64,000 nt of DNA, taken from positions 454,163,311 to 454,227,310 of the forward strand of contig NC_133538.1 of NCBI RefSeq assembly GCF_048544455.1, written 5' to 3'. Source of the stretch: Silene latifolia. Taxonomy: Eukaryota; Streptophyta; Magnoliopsida; Caryophyllales; Caryophyllaceae. The notes under the pieces are model-generated. The model saw only the letters and a program-made list of their open reading frames with translations. It did no database searches and was not told the DNA's origin. The position numbers and the translations under genes were made by a program. Positions 23,853-35,749 of the stretch are shown here, one piece after another. The stretch's first letter is position 1; each line of letters starts with the position of its first letter.

Positions 23853-23864
23853 GCTCTGATACCA
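23853..23864 (-). other. Primer-binding site, initiator tRNA-Met type
   Basis: The minus strand reads TGGTATCAGAGC, three bases inside the LTR edge at 23868. Confidence 0.85.
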
Positions 23865-23867
23865 TTT

Positions 23868-25265
23868 TGTAACACCCCCATACTCCAAGTGCCTTACCAG
23901 GACCACCCAGGTATAAGGATGTTACCATCTCGGTTTTCCGAGGCAATGATAATCATAAGACAATAACGAAACATACTTAAAAGTAAATAGTTTAAGTGAT
24001 TACATGATCAAAACCAAAACTGATAAACTGAAATACAACATTCTCGGACGGTCTCTCGCTAAAACTATCAAAGCTATAAAACACCGTCGACACAAATGGA
24101 AGACTTCTAACGCCACGTGATGACTCATCCTACTATCCCATACGCGTCATATCATACCTACTCAATAATCGCTCACCACCTCCGAATGGATCACCACGAT
24201 TTTAAAACATTTAAACGGGGTCGATTACTATTTACACAAGTTATATAATCAACAAAGATAAAGAACCAACACAACACGGCTCAAGCAATCATACACAATC
24301 GGCACTCCACTCCATCTCCGTCACCGATCGTCCACCGGACCACCCACGCCAGGGGGACCGCAGCCGTTCCCACCTAAGCCCCGCTCATCATACCGAGCGA
24401 TAACCCTGTCCCATTAATGTGCACATCCCCTTCCGTGGCGGGTTCCACGAAGGGCGAAACTAGGGCGTGAAGCCACTCCCGCAAGTGACTCCACTCAGCC
24501 GAGAACGCATCTCGAGAACCACAGACAAACAATCACAATCACAATATCAATAACCGTCTGAATCTATCAACAATGTATAAGCACAACCGTCTCAATCTAT
24601 CAATCACACTAATTACAAGACAATCACCATACATTATGTAAATAATCTTGAGTAGGAAACCCTACCGGAACAAAGAACACAATCGACGATCTCAACAGCT
24701 TGTATCAAAATTCCTCTCCTACGAATCCTCCTCCTAACATATAATCATGCAATTGCTACCAATCAAGAAACATAACAAAACTCCCAATCCCAAAATTAGG
24801 GTTTAACGAAACTTAACGAAATACTATAAAATTGGTATGTAGATCTTACCCTCGGCGCAAGGATCACACAGGTATAAAGAACGATGGAATCCAACCTCTC
24901 AAGCTCCGGGACTTGTCAACAACACGGATGAAAGCAAAGAACGTAACTTGAATCTCCCTTTTAATGTTATTAGGTTTGTAAAGGTGTATAATGAAAGTGA
25001 CGGAAAGATTTATATATTAATCCGTGTTATTAACAAAACCCGTCGAATTATCACCCGCCAACCAAGCTACTCGATCGAGTAGCTGAGGTACTCGATCGAG
25101 TGCCCCTTACTCGATCGAGTATCAAGGTTACTCGATCGAGTACCCAACAGGTCAGAAACTATTTTAAAACCGCAACACACCCTTACTCGACAGAGTAAGG
25201 CCTACTCGATAGAGTAAGGCCTACTCGATAGAGTACCCAGAGACTCATAAAACCGTAGTATTACA
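23868..25265 (-). repeat. 5' LTR of the Met-primed gypsy element (1398 bp)
   Basis: Edges are TGTAACACCCCCATACTCC and GTAGTATTACA. It is related to LTR 13195-14495 over its central part. Minus-strand promoter features are palindromes at 25069-25141 with degenerate CTCGATAGAGTA copies to 25235, followed by ATATATAAAT at about 25007-25017. The outer edge is 260 bases from the start of the FAR1-like pseudogene. Confidence 0.75.
25069..25235. promoter_or_regulatory. Palindrome cluster, ACTCGATCGAGT type
   Basis: Perfect copies at 25069, 25090, 25109 and 25130, then three imperfect ones (CTCGACAGAGTA, CTCGATAGAGTA twice) at 25183-25235. The imperfect copies look like decay or a second sub-family. 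Confidence 0.55.
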
Positions 25266-25525
25266 ATAAATATCAAATTATTTAAGGAACCGTTTTTGAT
25301 ACCATATTTTTAAATTTATTCTTAATTGATTGAAAATCCCATATTTATATTATATTTATTTATTCTTTATTTTGGGATATTAAATCCGTTTCTTTATTTT
25401 TGAATTTTAAATAATTCTAAATAATTCTGTTTTGAAGCCCTAATTGTAGTTGAACGTGGAAGTTGAAACAGAAATACAAAGAGATAATTTTTTTTGTAAA
25501 AAAAAACCAATCGTTAATTAAGAAA

Positions 25526-27334
25526 ATGAATTTCGATCTTAATATGTCGTGGGAAGACGAAGTTCATGATGACAACGATATTGAAGATGATCTTGATAAT
25601 ATTAGGTTAGATGTTGTTGATAATAACGGGGAAGATCAAGAGGACGAGAATGATGAAGAGGAGGTTGTTAGATTTAATGACTTTAGCTTAGATGATTTGT
25701 TATATGACGACGGTGTCGCTGGTGCTCCTGTGAATAATCAAGCTAGCGTCAATGATGAGGTTGTTGGCGACGATGAGGTTGTTGGAGTTGCAGGAACCTC
25801 CTGTTGTTGAAAGGGGGGAGGGGGGTTGTGCATAAAGTCGCTAAGTTGCTAAACAGTGAATACCGACACTGTGGACGTTGATCCTCCGACAAAAGGAATG
25901 CAGTTTGCCAATGGTGATGAGTTTGGTGCATATTGTTACCTATATGCCTATAACCAAGGCTTTCAATTTTATATTAGGACTAGCAAAATTTTGGATTACT
26001 ATTCGGGGAAAGGGGTAAAGCGCAATGGTTCGGGGAAGAACGAACCTCGATTCTACATGTATAAACGAGTCAGATTATGTTGCACAAGGGCGGCTAAACT
26101 GAGCAAAAAGAACGGTGTCATGAACGTTTCCTCATTTAAGCCATGCGAATGTGTCATAGAAGCCACGCTACTAAATGATTTCATCGTCATCAAGCAGGCT
26201 AGATTGGAGGACAATCATAATGATCTCGATCCTGTAAATAGTTATCATATGGTCGGATACAGGCTATGGGATGATTATTTTAAAAGACGAGCTATGATGA
26301 ATGATGAAGCCGGCATCCCAAATGCTAAAAACTTTCACACTTTGGTTAGAGAAGTTGGTGGTCATGGGAATTTACCTATCATTGAGTGTGATTTGAGGAA
26401 CTTGCTCAATCAAGAACGACGGCGTAGTAGAATTCAAGGTGATGCACGCTAATGCTCTTGAAGAAAGATTTATTAAGTTGAAAGAAGTCGATCCTGATTT
26501 TTACTATGCCATCGAGACAGATCAAAATAGGATGTTGGTTAAAGGTATTTGGTGATGCGGTTTCTTATGACGCTACGTTCCTTTGTAACAGGTAACAATT
26601 TTATCTTGAGTTAATTAATCAAATTTTTATCAAATTAGCAGAATGTCAGTCGACTTTTTTAATGAGTAATTTACTATTAAGAACCCTAATTAGTTAAATT
26701 AAAATCGTGAAATACGTAAGAACCCCAATTTCAAAATCTTGAGTAAATTAAAAACCCTAATTAGTTCAATTAATATCGGGCCATTCTCTTCTTTTGTTGT
26801 AACGGAGGCGGTGAAAGATCCGTTTTGGGCTCCACGGCATAAGAACTACAATGTGACAACTCACACGGGTACAAGTGAGTTTACTTGTACTTGTCAGCAT
26901 TTTGAATTTAAAGGAATATTATGTAGGCATATTATCCGTGCATTGTTGCTAAAGAAAGTGGAGTTGATTCCTGAAAAGTACATTTTGAGTCGGTTTCGAA
27001 AGGATTTGGTACGGGGCTATGTGCATCTTTAGGTTGGGTACCACACACCTGCGGAGTCGGAACGACTTAAGCGGTAACTTATGGTGACATTAAGGAACGA
27101 CTATATGTGTAGGCTTGCATTACGATCCAATTAGGCTTTCGCCATATATGACAAAGAATCACATAAGCTATTGAAGGAAATGGAGGCTACTGTTGGCATT
27201 GAGACCCTCAATGTCATGGGATCAGGTACAAACGTTACAGAGTTGTGGGGTCGTAGGAGACTACAACAGAAGGAAAACAATCAACGGCACATTGTAAGAA
27301 ATGCGACTCCACGTAGAGAAGACGGTTTACAAGA
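25526..27334 (+). pseudogene. FAR1/FHY3-related (FRS) gene, 5' part, broken
   Basis: FRS proteins are plant transcription factors derived from MULE transposases. The start at 25526 (MNFDLNMSWEDEVHDDND) opens an acidic segment. The FAR1 DNA-binding domain lies at 25880-26420 (QFANGDEFGAYCYLYAYNQG, then VRLCCTRAAKLSK and VIEATLLNDFIVIKQARLED). It is followed after a frameshift near 26450 by FIKLKEVDPDFYYAIETDQ and FGDAVSYDATFLCNR. The SWIM zinc finger is at 26870-26990: CTCQHFEFKGILCRHII, then ELIPEKYILSRF. Most of the transposase-like middle domain is missing between about 26590 and 26800, and stops lie around 26546 and 27031. The frame at 27171-27334 is open up to the insertion point of the LTR element. 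Clearly non-functional. Confidence 0.8.
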
Positions 27335-28852
27335 TGATACCCTTCGTTGTGAGTACCAAAGATAAAATTTATAATCTCCTATTAAGACTAACCTAGGCTA
27401 GTGGTAACAGGGTCGAACCACAAGGAGGCAGTTGTAAATTCTAGTTGTTCTATATTTAGTCTAAGGTAACAAATGTGGGGGTTGATTTGAATTGGTCTAC
27501 AGCTAATAGTAAATAAAGACAGTAAACTAAATAAATGATTTAAACAGATAAAAGAAGGGTACTAGGATGGTCGGTTCATTATAGCTTTGGCGGCAGCAAA
27601 CTAAGTCGGTCTGAATCAAACACAGGTAAGGCGGGAAATAAAGAGGTCCTCTCGGTCCACTCTTAACAAATAGCATCTTTCGATCTCGCTATAGGTCCCT
27701 AATGTCACTAATACTAACTTTCGTCCTGAAAAGTGACTAACGGTCTAAACTATACCTATCTTTCGATCTTAGCACAGTCTAGTCGATTTAATTGATGGTC
27801 TAATAACCTCCCCTACCTTTCGATCTAATGGGTCAGTCACGAAATAGGTATCTAACTGGTCGCATGCATTCAACTCGTTAAATACAAGATTAAAACAATT
27901 AAAACGAATATAAAACCCTACGAGGTCAGTCGATCGACTGGCAATGTCAGTCGATCGACCAACACGCGAGACAGTCCTTTCTAATCTAATGCCGCCTATG
28001 CCATAAATCGCCTACATCCTAGCACTAAAGAATTAGCTACTCATGATGGACGTAATAACAACAATAAAACTAACAGCAATTACTGAATTCATGCTTAAAG
28101 TAAATGACAAATAGCGATAAAACGATAATTGGCTTTGGGATGTTAATCTAGCAAATCTTATACTAATGAAGAAAGCAAAACAATAGAATGGAATTAGGGC
28201 AGAAGGAATACCGAGATTCAGAGGAACGATTAGGAACCAGAACAGAAAATCCAATGCTAACCGATGTTCCAAACCCTAATTACTCGAATAAACTAAAACT
28301 GAAAGTAACGTCTTTGTGATAGAAACTTCGATAGAAAACTGATGAAAACTTAATGGTTTTATGTTACGTTATATAGCAATCAACGTAACATCTTATTTCC
28401 TAAACCTAAACTTCACGGGCTTCAAGATTCACGGTCTTTCAATTCACGTCTGGAATAGAAATCTGGTCGATCGATCGATAAGGTTGGTCGATCGATCGCT
28501 TCTCAAAGAAAGCAAGAGCTTCGAACTCGAGCATTGGTCGATCGACTAAAGGTGGTAGTCGATCGACTGGCTGAGCTGCTATTTGACTTCTTAAAACACG
28601 TGGACTTGTCTTTTGGGCCTTGGATTACGCACCAAGCTCGTTCCTTAAGTGATTCCTTTACGTCATTTGCAAATGCAAGTTACTCGGGGACGGATTTGGC
28701 TTGATTTCCCGTTAAATTCTTCACATTTCTGCAATAATGTACGAAAACACGAAAGTAGAGGAAAATAGGGAAATAATGGCATATATTGCACATTTGAGCG
28801 ATAAAATGCGTGTAGAATAAAGTGTGAAACATCATATTTTAGACACGCATCA
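27335..28852 (-). repeat. 3' LTR of the gag-PR element
   Basis: TG...CA edges, 1518 bp, next to the polypurine tract on its right. CAGTCGATCGACTG-type palindromes lie at about 27923-27962, with GGTCGATCGATCGA types at 28466-28500 and more at 28533-28570. A minus-strand CTATATAACG at about 28366-28375 is a candidate TATA box, about 100 bases downstream of the palindromes. A frame at 28033-28272 is not a gene. Confidence 0.9.
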
Positions 28853-28890
28853 AATCTCCCCAAACCAAACCTTGCTTGTCCCCAAGCAAG
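28853..28890 (-). other. Polypurine tract with stem-loop
   Basis: The minus strand reads GGTTTGGTTTGGGGAGATT up to the LTR edge. It is preceded by the perfect inverted repeat CTTGCTTG/CAAGCAAG with loop TCCC (28871-28890). The related element has the same arrangement at 44480-44519. Confidence 0.75.
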
Positions 28891-29595
28891 AACTAGACTT
28901 GATCTAATGACCTAATGGAACGATTTCAATCTCAGAGCGAAATGCAACAAGTAAAGCCTAAGCCAATTTAATGCACAACCAACAATCAATTAGTAATGTG
29001 AATCCCGCAAACGAGTTATGTGGTCGTTAAAATCATGCTGAACTGTTGACTGTAAAGACTTATCAAATTGGACTCTCACGGGTCGCTCAAAACACTCAAT
29101 AAGCACAGGTGATATTAATGTAAGATAGAAAGAAGTAAATTTTGTAATGACTCTCACCTAACTACGACCTATGAAAACATGCCAGCAATAAAATATGAAA
29201 ATGATCTCTACGACCGTACATATGCATTCCAACCAAACAGATGACCAATGACACATGCCGAGGGAATATGGGATATGTGAGGTATGGGTAAGAAGAGGCA
29301 AAACATTTTATGGTAAGGTGGAGGTACAGGTGATCAAGCTAGTACCAAAACGGAACCAAGTGGCAACATCCGACTTCTTGCTCATAAACAAGCGAAAAGG
29401 TGCTATAGCAAGCACAAAACTCACAATCTCCAAACAAATCAATAAACTCCCCATAGGATATAAATGAAACATGGGAGCAAAAATCGCCAAAAGATAAGGA
29501 TTAAATTATGCGAATTGACTTTTTCTCCTTTCGAATATCAGTCGATCGACTATATTGGACAGTCGATCGACTGCCTTGAACAGTGTAGAATCTCC

Positions 29596-29646
29596 TTTTT
29601 TTTTTCTTTTCTTTTTTGTTTCTTTCTTTCCTTTTTTCATTTTCCA
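29596..29646 (-). repeat. Polypyrimidine (plus) / polypurine (minus) tract
   Basis: Mostly T with scattered C. It lies in the 3' spacer after two CAGTCGATCGACTG palindromes (29539-29573). A longer equivalent lies in the related element at 45177-45286. Confidence 0.6.
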
Positions 29647-30301
29647 ATCATCATCTCAACAAAGCATATGCCACCAAAAATGAGTAACAACCCCAAAAAC
29701 ACAGACTACTAGCTTGACAAAGGACAGGCTAAATGTAGGATGTAGTAAATAGGACAAAAAGGGATATTTTTGGCAGTGTGGAGCTTATGGGTAAAATGGG
29801 AAAAGGAAACCTCTACCACATGTGTCAACAAACCACAAACCGAATGCATACAGGTATTAAGTAGATCGAATTCATATTCATGCAAAATTAAGGAAACATG
29901 TCTCATAAGGAATACTACTCACATTCCTAAATAAACCGGTCATAGATGTCACCAGTTAGAGGCTCTAATTCTCAGAAATATGATGTAGGTTGCCAATTTT
30001 CTAAGTCAAGTCTCAAGTCCAGCAAGTAATTCAACGAAAACTCGTAGATATGCATATGTGATTCTACTAATAACATGTCAATTAAGCACGGCTTAGGCAT
30101 AAACAGGTGCAAATGCAAAATCATCATTGAAATACTACCGTTCCGACTCGACCTATATGCTAAAATAAACGTGCATTTTATGGAAATTTTTGAAATTTTA
30201 TCAATTTTTTTTTGGAATTTTCTGTATATATGAGAAATGAAATAAACAATGCAAGGCAAGAATGTAAACGTGAATGCAAGCAAATGTTATGCGACGCAAA
30301 A

Positions 30302-30340
30302 CCCTTCCCCAAACCAAATCGCACAATGTCCCCATTGTGC
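30302..30340 (-). other. Internal polypurine-like module with stem-loop
   Basis: CTTCCCCAAACC (a copy of the PPT core on the minus strand) is followed by the perfect hairpin GCACAATGTCCCCATTGTGC (30321-30340; 8-base stem, loop TCCC). A third core, CCTCCCCAAACCAGC, follows at 30452. Confidence 0.65.
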
Positions 30341-30868
30341 AAAATCATGTAGTGAAGAAAAGAGAAATGGGAATTTGCGAGAAAATAAATAAAACATGAC
30401 ACGAAGTAAAGAAATCAGGGACTCACAAGACTTTAAGCGCAGCAAGGGAAACCTCCCCAAACCAGCGTGAGCTAGGAGGTTTCAGTAGCCAGCAGTGCTA
30501 CCAATAAGGACCTTAAAAGACAATTAAAAACCACGCATAAGACCGAAGAAAATAATTTTGAAGCGTAAAAATTGTGCACAAATGAGACAATAGAAGAAAT
30601 AGTTGATTCGACGGAAAATAGAGTGGAGTAGAAGACTCCCTTAGGTCCGCATCTCGACCAAACACAGCAGGGGAGAGGTCGTGAATGAATATAGCAGCAG
30701 CAGTGGTCGATCGACCACGGAGATCGATCGATCGACCAGTGGGCGTGAACAAGAGCTTCAGAAACTCAGAATTCAGTCGATCGACCAATGGTGCCAGTCG
30801 ATCGACTGAAAACACTGCTGCAGCGTCTTATTTCTTCGTAATTGCTCAATGATTTGAGCTAACAAGCT

Positions 30869-31255
30869 CTAAATACCTGCAAATGCACAATAGCACGCGC
30901 CCAAAATTGCGCAAAACCCAGAACGAAGTCTAAAGTACTTAAAAATCCTAAGCAAATAAAATAAAAGCGAAGTTTTCGCGCACACAAAAAACAATAAAAT
31001 TGTCTTAACAAAGCAAATAAAGAGAAGTTCGTAACGAGATTGATCAACTAATAGTTGATCAAGAAGGACCACCGTATGGCCCACTTGTCGCTTCCGGCTA
31101 CTAGAGGTAGCCTCAATGGTGCTCATCTCATCAGCTGCACCCTTCTTAGCGTCGACGGTCGGAGAGCTCAATGGACCAACTTCGTCATCTCCCCAATCAA
31201 GGACTCCCACGGAACCGTCGGAATCCAAATCGCCCATCTCACCTTGGTGGCTCAT
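30869..31255 (-). other. Possible small ORF in the post-protease spacer
   Basis: An open segment starts MSHQGEMGDLDSDGSVGVLD and continues with an acidic stretch, then decays into a hydrophobic run that is probably not coding. It lies where autonomous relatives carry pol or a third ORF. No domain is recognised, and it may be random. Confidence 0.2.
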
Positions 31256-31371
31256 CTTCCACTACCTCATCGTCCCCATAGCTTAAGCAACCAAGACCTC
31301 CTCGTTGAATGATCGGTCGCTTTACGGTTGGCACAACTTGTAGCACTTCCTTCCCCAAACCAGCTCCCGCA

Positions 31372-31773
31372 TTATCTAAAACAACAGATTCTTCCTCCTT
31401 CTTGCTCCCAATCCGGCGAAGGGGTTAACACAGCAGTAGTAATAGGCACAGTCAATTCAGGAAGCACAAAGTACGATCTCTTTTCAGAGACCGTATTACA
31501 AGTAACAGGCCACATGGGACCCTTCTTTTTAGCGGGTTGGGCAAAAATGATGGAATGTTTCCCAACTTTGAAGGTCAAAGTTCCAGAGCCTACGTCAATA
31601 ACTGCACCAGCAGTGTGCAGAAACGGCCTACCTAAGATGATCGGTATATGGGCATCCTCAGGCATGTCAAGGACAACAAAGTCAACAGGGAAGAAAAACT
31701 TCCCTATTTGGACGGGTATGTCCTCTAGGACTCCTATAGGCTCGACCGCGAGATCGGTCGACCATCCGAATCA
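31372..31773 (-). pseudogene. Retropepsin C-terminal part, out of frame with gag
   Basis: The segment reads [20 protein letters not shown], the second half of a gypsy protease; compare [13 protein letters not shown] in the element at 3229-10397. Upstream, in another frame, [20 protein letters not shown] can be read. A GGTCGACC palindrome near 31755 sits at the frame break after ITDM. After the protease the frame runs to 31372 without entering RT. Confidence 0.7.
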
Positions 31774-33627
31774 CATGTCGGTGATAGCAAATCGGGTCAA
31801 CTTGAGTTTCCTAGCTAAACTCAAGGGCATGACGCTTATACTGGCCCCTAAGTCACATAATGCCTTCTCAATTGAGAAGGTACCTATTTTGCAAGGAACG
31901 GAAAAGCTACCCGGATCCTCTAACTTATGGGGCGCAGTGTGGGACAGATAGGAGCAAGACTCCTTTGTGAGTGCGACAGTGTGCACTGTTTCAAGTGACC
32001 GCTTTTTGGACAACAGTTGTTTCATAAATTTAGTGTAAGCGGGTACTTGGTTAACTAACTCAAGGAAGGGGACTTGCACATTCAGACTACGGATAACTTT
32101 CTCAAACTTACTGAAAGATACCTGTTCCTTCGTCGGCACGAGCCTCTTCGGATATGGGGCTGTAAGGAGTACCTTAGCCCTCTCCTCCAATTCACGCGCA
32201 CCGGCATCCTTGGACTTAGGCTGAAAGTCCGTCACCTTCTCTTTGTTGAAGCTAGACCCCTCCTCAGATCGTCTCAAATGAGAACCATTAACCGTCATTG
32301 GGTCGAAATTCGGGCCCGGGACCGACCCATCGGCACTCGGTCTCCCCTTCAAAATTTTCGGGACGGTGGTTCCCCGAAACAAGTGGTCTCGTAGATTAGT
32401 TGGCATCAAAGGACGAAATTCTTCAGCATCAGCAGCGATCTCAGTCGATCGACTACTGTCCTCAGTCGATCGACTGAGATGTACAGTTCCAGAAGCTCCT
32501 GTAGCCCGTGCTTCAGTCGATCGACTAGGTATATCAGTCGATCGACTGAAATACCTGGCAGACGTCTTTTTCTTTGATTTGCTCGTTGAAGCTTTCTCTT
32601 GACTTGTTTCCGGCTCATCTTTTCCAACAGCGTCCTCGACCATGGCAGGACCATCAAGGGTGGACCCACTTCTTAAAGTGATGGCATTTAGGGTCTCCTT
32701 TTGTTCCGGTTGAGTGGGCAGGTGTCCGGGAGCTCGAGTGTTATTTTTGCTAGCCAATTGAGCTATTTGGCTTTCCAGTAGCTTCATCCCGGCCTCTCTT
32801 GCTTGGGACTCCTTTAGCAACAGATTCTTGAGCTCGGAAAATTCAGAATTCTGTGATTGTTGCTGCTGCGGCACATAAGGAGGTTTCTGGTATTGTTGTT
32901 GCTTTTGGTGAGGGGGCACATAGGGTTGTTGCTGCTGCGGATGTTGGGTTGGATTTTGGACATTTTGGCTCCTCCAACTCAAGTTTGGGTGGCTTGGCTC
33001 GTAGTAGGTGTTTGTCTGCCTATAGTGTTGAAAGGCAGCACAAGATTCAAAGGGGCTAGGACAGTTTTTCGAGACATGGCCCTCACCTCCACACCTTTCA
33101 CAGACGAAAGGACCGTCTGACACAGCATTGACTTGGTACATCCCACGTTTAGAGGCTCCTCCTAGCTTATACTTGTCAAACCTCGCAGTAAGAGCCTCAA
33201 GTGCAGCAACAGAAGAGGATTCAGCAGCTCTCCTCTGGTTTCCTCTCGAATTCCCATACTCGGCCATGTGGGTAGCTAGATCGTCAATGATCTTCCACCC
33301 CTTGGTTGCTCCCAAATTTTCAGCGAATCTTCCATTGGCTGCAGCATCCAAAATGGCCCTCTGATCGTCGTACAACCCATTGTTGAAATGATTGCACAAA
33401 CTCCACTTTTCAAACCCATGGTGCGGTATGGTTCGCACTAACTTCTTGAATCGGACCCATGCCTCGTGGAAATTCTCATCTGGCCCTTGTTTAAAGCCTG
33501 TGATTTGAGCTCTAATAGCGATCGTCCTTGAAGCAGAAAAGTACTTCTTGTAGAACGCCAATGCCAATGTATTCCAATCGTGATCTCCGAGCGGTCCGGT
33601 CCAAATCTCTATACCACTCCCTTGCAA
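31771..33627 (-). pseudogene. Athila-like gag with zinc knuckle and protease N-terminal part
   Basis: A long open segment of 618 codons. It has the gag core (FYKKYFSASRTIAIRAQITG, FKQGPDENFHEAWVRFKKL, VRTIPHHGFEKWSLCNHF, ILDAAANGRFAENLG) and a CCHC zinc knuckle CERCGGEGHVSKNC. A Q-rich segment (YVPPHQKQQQYQKPPYVPQQ) and a linker with repeated SRST peptides follow. The frame ends in the protease core CDLGASISVMPLSLARKLKL. The SRST repeats are translations of AGTCGATCGACT palindromes (32441-32482 and 32514-32550). Frameshifts at about 33630-33760 separate it from the leader, so it cannot make intact gag as it stands. Confidence 0.85.
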
Positions 33628-33745
33628 AGATCACGAAGGGAGAAGATGAACATGGTCTCCTTGATTTGATCCTGGGGTCACGCCACCGGTGGGGGAATGG
33701 AGCAGCAGTGAGTCAATAAAGGTCTCCATATGCCTTGCTGCATCT

Positions 33746-34111
33746 TCATTTGCGCTCCCCAAACCGATTTCTCTCGACCATAGTAATATAGGCAGGCTTT
33801 GGTTCGAATTTCCTGCATCTCCCGTGCTCGAACCCCTTGTATAGATTGTCGGCTGTCGGCTCAGAATAACTAGCTATACTTGCTTCCTCGGCCATGACTG
33901 GAATTTCCGGAGAAGTAACTGTCTCGGCTGAAGAAGTGGAAACAGGCGAAGATGGTGGATTATCTTCGAACAATTCGTTCTCGTAGTAGCTTGACAGAGT
34001 ACTCAGCTCTTCCTCTGTTGGTAATACCCTTTGTGTTCGTCTCAACTCGCGCAAGGATCTTTCAAGCTCAGGGTTCAACGGTACTAATTCTCCACCCTGT
34101 GACCTGCGCAT
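33746..34111 (-). CDS. gag N-terminal leader (broken from gag by a frameshift)
   Basis: It starts MRRSQGGELVPLNPELERSL, 100 bases after the primer site, and contains EEELSTLSSYYENELFEDN and ASIASYSEPTADNLYKGFEH. It ends YITMVERNRFGERK, where the gag consensus would go on through FGG. A leader of the same design opens the ORF at 46324-47016. The break near 33755 separates it from the rest of gag. Confidence 0.7.
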   Translation of the reverse strand: MRRSQGGELVPLNPELERSLRELRRTQRVLPTEEELSTLSSYYENELFEDNPPSSPVSTSSAETVTSPEIPVMAEEASIASYSEPTADNLYKGFEHGRCRKFEPKPAYITMVERNRFGERK

Positions 34112-34212
34112 AAGAAGAAACTACAAAAAGAATATAAGAAAAGTTTAAGGAACAGATGTCCCTTAAACTAAGAAAGACTAAAAATAAAGACAACTAAAAT
34201 TAGGACTATTGC

Positions 34213-34231
34213 CTCCCCGGCAACGGCGCCA
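34213..34231 (-). other. Primer-binding site, tRNA-Asp type
   Basis: The minus strand reads TGGCGCCGTTGCCGGGGAG, five bases inside the LTR edge at 34237. Confidence 0.9.
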
Positions 34232-34236
34232 AAATT

Positions 34237-35749
34237 TGATACCCGTCGTTGTGAGTACCAAAGATAAAATTTATAATCTCCTATTAAGACTAACCTAGGC
34301 TAGTGGTAACAGGGTCGAACCACAAGGAGGCAGTTGTAAATTCTAGTTGTTCTATATTTAGTCTAAGGTAACAAATGTGGGGGTTGATTTGAATTGGTCT
34401 ACAGCTAATAGTAAATAAAGACAGTAAACTAAATAAATGATTTAAACAGATAAAAGAAGGGTACTAGGATGGTCGGTTCATTATAGCTTTGGCGGCAGCA
34501 AACTAAGTCGGTCTGAATCAAACACAGGTAAGGCGGGAAATAAAGAGGTCCTCTCGGTCCACTCTTAACAAATAGCATCTTTCGATCTCGCTATAGGTCC
34601 CTAATGTCACTAATACTAACTTTCGTCCTGAAAAGTGACTAACGGTCTAAACTATACCTATCTTTCGATCTTAGCACGCTAGTCGATTTAATTGATGGTC
34701 TAATAACCTCCCTACCTTTCGATCTAATGGGTCACCACGAAATAGGTATCTAACTGGTCGCATGCATTCAACTCGTTAAATACAAGATTAAAACAATTAA
34801 AACGAATATAAAACCCTACGAGGTCAGTCGATCGACTGGCAATGTCAGTCGATCGAACAACACGCGAGACAGTTCTTTCTAATCTAATGCCGCCTATGCC
34901 ATAAATCGCCTACATCCTAGCACTAAAGAATTAGCTACTCATGATGGACGTAATAACAACAATAAAACTAACAAAGAATTACTCAATTCATGCTTAAAGT
35001 AAATGACAAATAGCGATAAAACGATAATTGGCTTTGGGATGCTAATCTAGCAAATCTTATACTAATGAAGAAAGCAAAACAATAGAATGGAATTAGGCGG
35101 AAGGAATACCGAGATTCGGAGGAACGATTAGGAACCGAATGCAGAAAATCCAATGCTAACCGATGTTCCAAACCCTAATTACTCGAATAAACTAAAACCA
35201 AAGTAACGTCTTTGTGATAGAAACTTCGATAGAAAACGATGAAAACTTAATGGTTTTATGTTACGTTATATAGCAATCAACGTAACATCTTATTTCCTAA
35301 ACCTAAACTTCACGGGCTTCAAGATTCACGGTCTTTCAATTCACGTCTGGAATAGAAATCTGGTCGATCGATCGATAAGGTTGGTCGATCGATCGCTTCT
35401 CAAAAACAAAAGAGCTTCGGAACCCGAGCATTGGTCGATCGACTGAAGGTGGTAGTCGATCGACTGGCTGAGCTGCTATTTGACTTCTTAAAACACGTGG
35501 ACTTGTCTTTTGGGCCTTGGATTACGCACCAAGCTTGTTCCTTAAGTGATTCCTTTACGTCATTTGCAAATGCAGGTTACTCGGGGACGGATTTGGCTTG
35601 ATTTCCCGTTAAATTCTTCACATTTCTGCAATAATGTACGAAAACACGAAAGTAGAGGAAAATAGGGAAATAATGGCATATATTGCACATTTGAGCGATA
35701 AAATGCGTGTAGAATAAAGTGTGAAACATCATATTTTAGACACGCATCA
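34237..35749 (-). repeat. 5' LTR of the gag-PR element
   Basis: 1513 bp, the partner of 27335-28852. Differences are spread out, including small indels near 34676, 34735, 34972 and 35395. Palindromes sit at the same places as in the partner (about 34822-34858 and 35362-35465). One of them is mutated here (TCGATCGAAC near 34852). Confidence 0.9.

Larger units (their letters stand above)
27335..35749 (-). mobile_element. Athila-like LTR element with gag and protease only, inserted in the FRS pseudogene
   Basis: The 5-base duplication CAAGA flanks it (27330-27334 and 35750-35754). LTRs of 1518 and 1513 bp (27335-28852 and 34237-35749) begin TGATACCC and end CGCATCA. They differ at about 25-30 places by eye, so the insertion is not very recent. 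The tRNA-Asp primer site is at 34213-34231 and a polypurine tract at 28853-28870. On the minus strand the order is gag leader, gag, protease remnant, then about 2.5 kb without RT, RNase H or integrase. It is therefore non-autonomous. Polypurine-hairpin modules and palindromes are listed separately. Confidence 0.9.
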
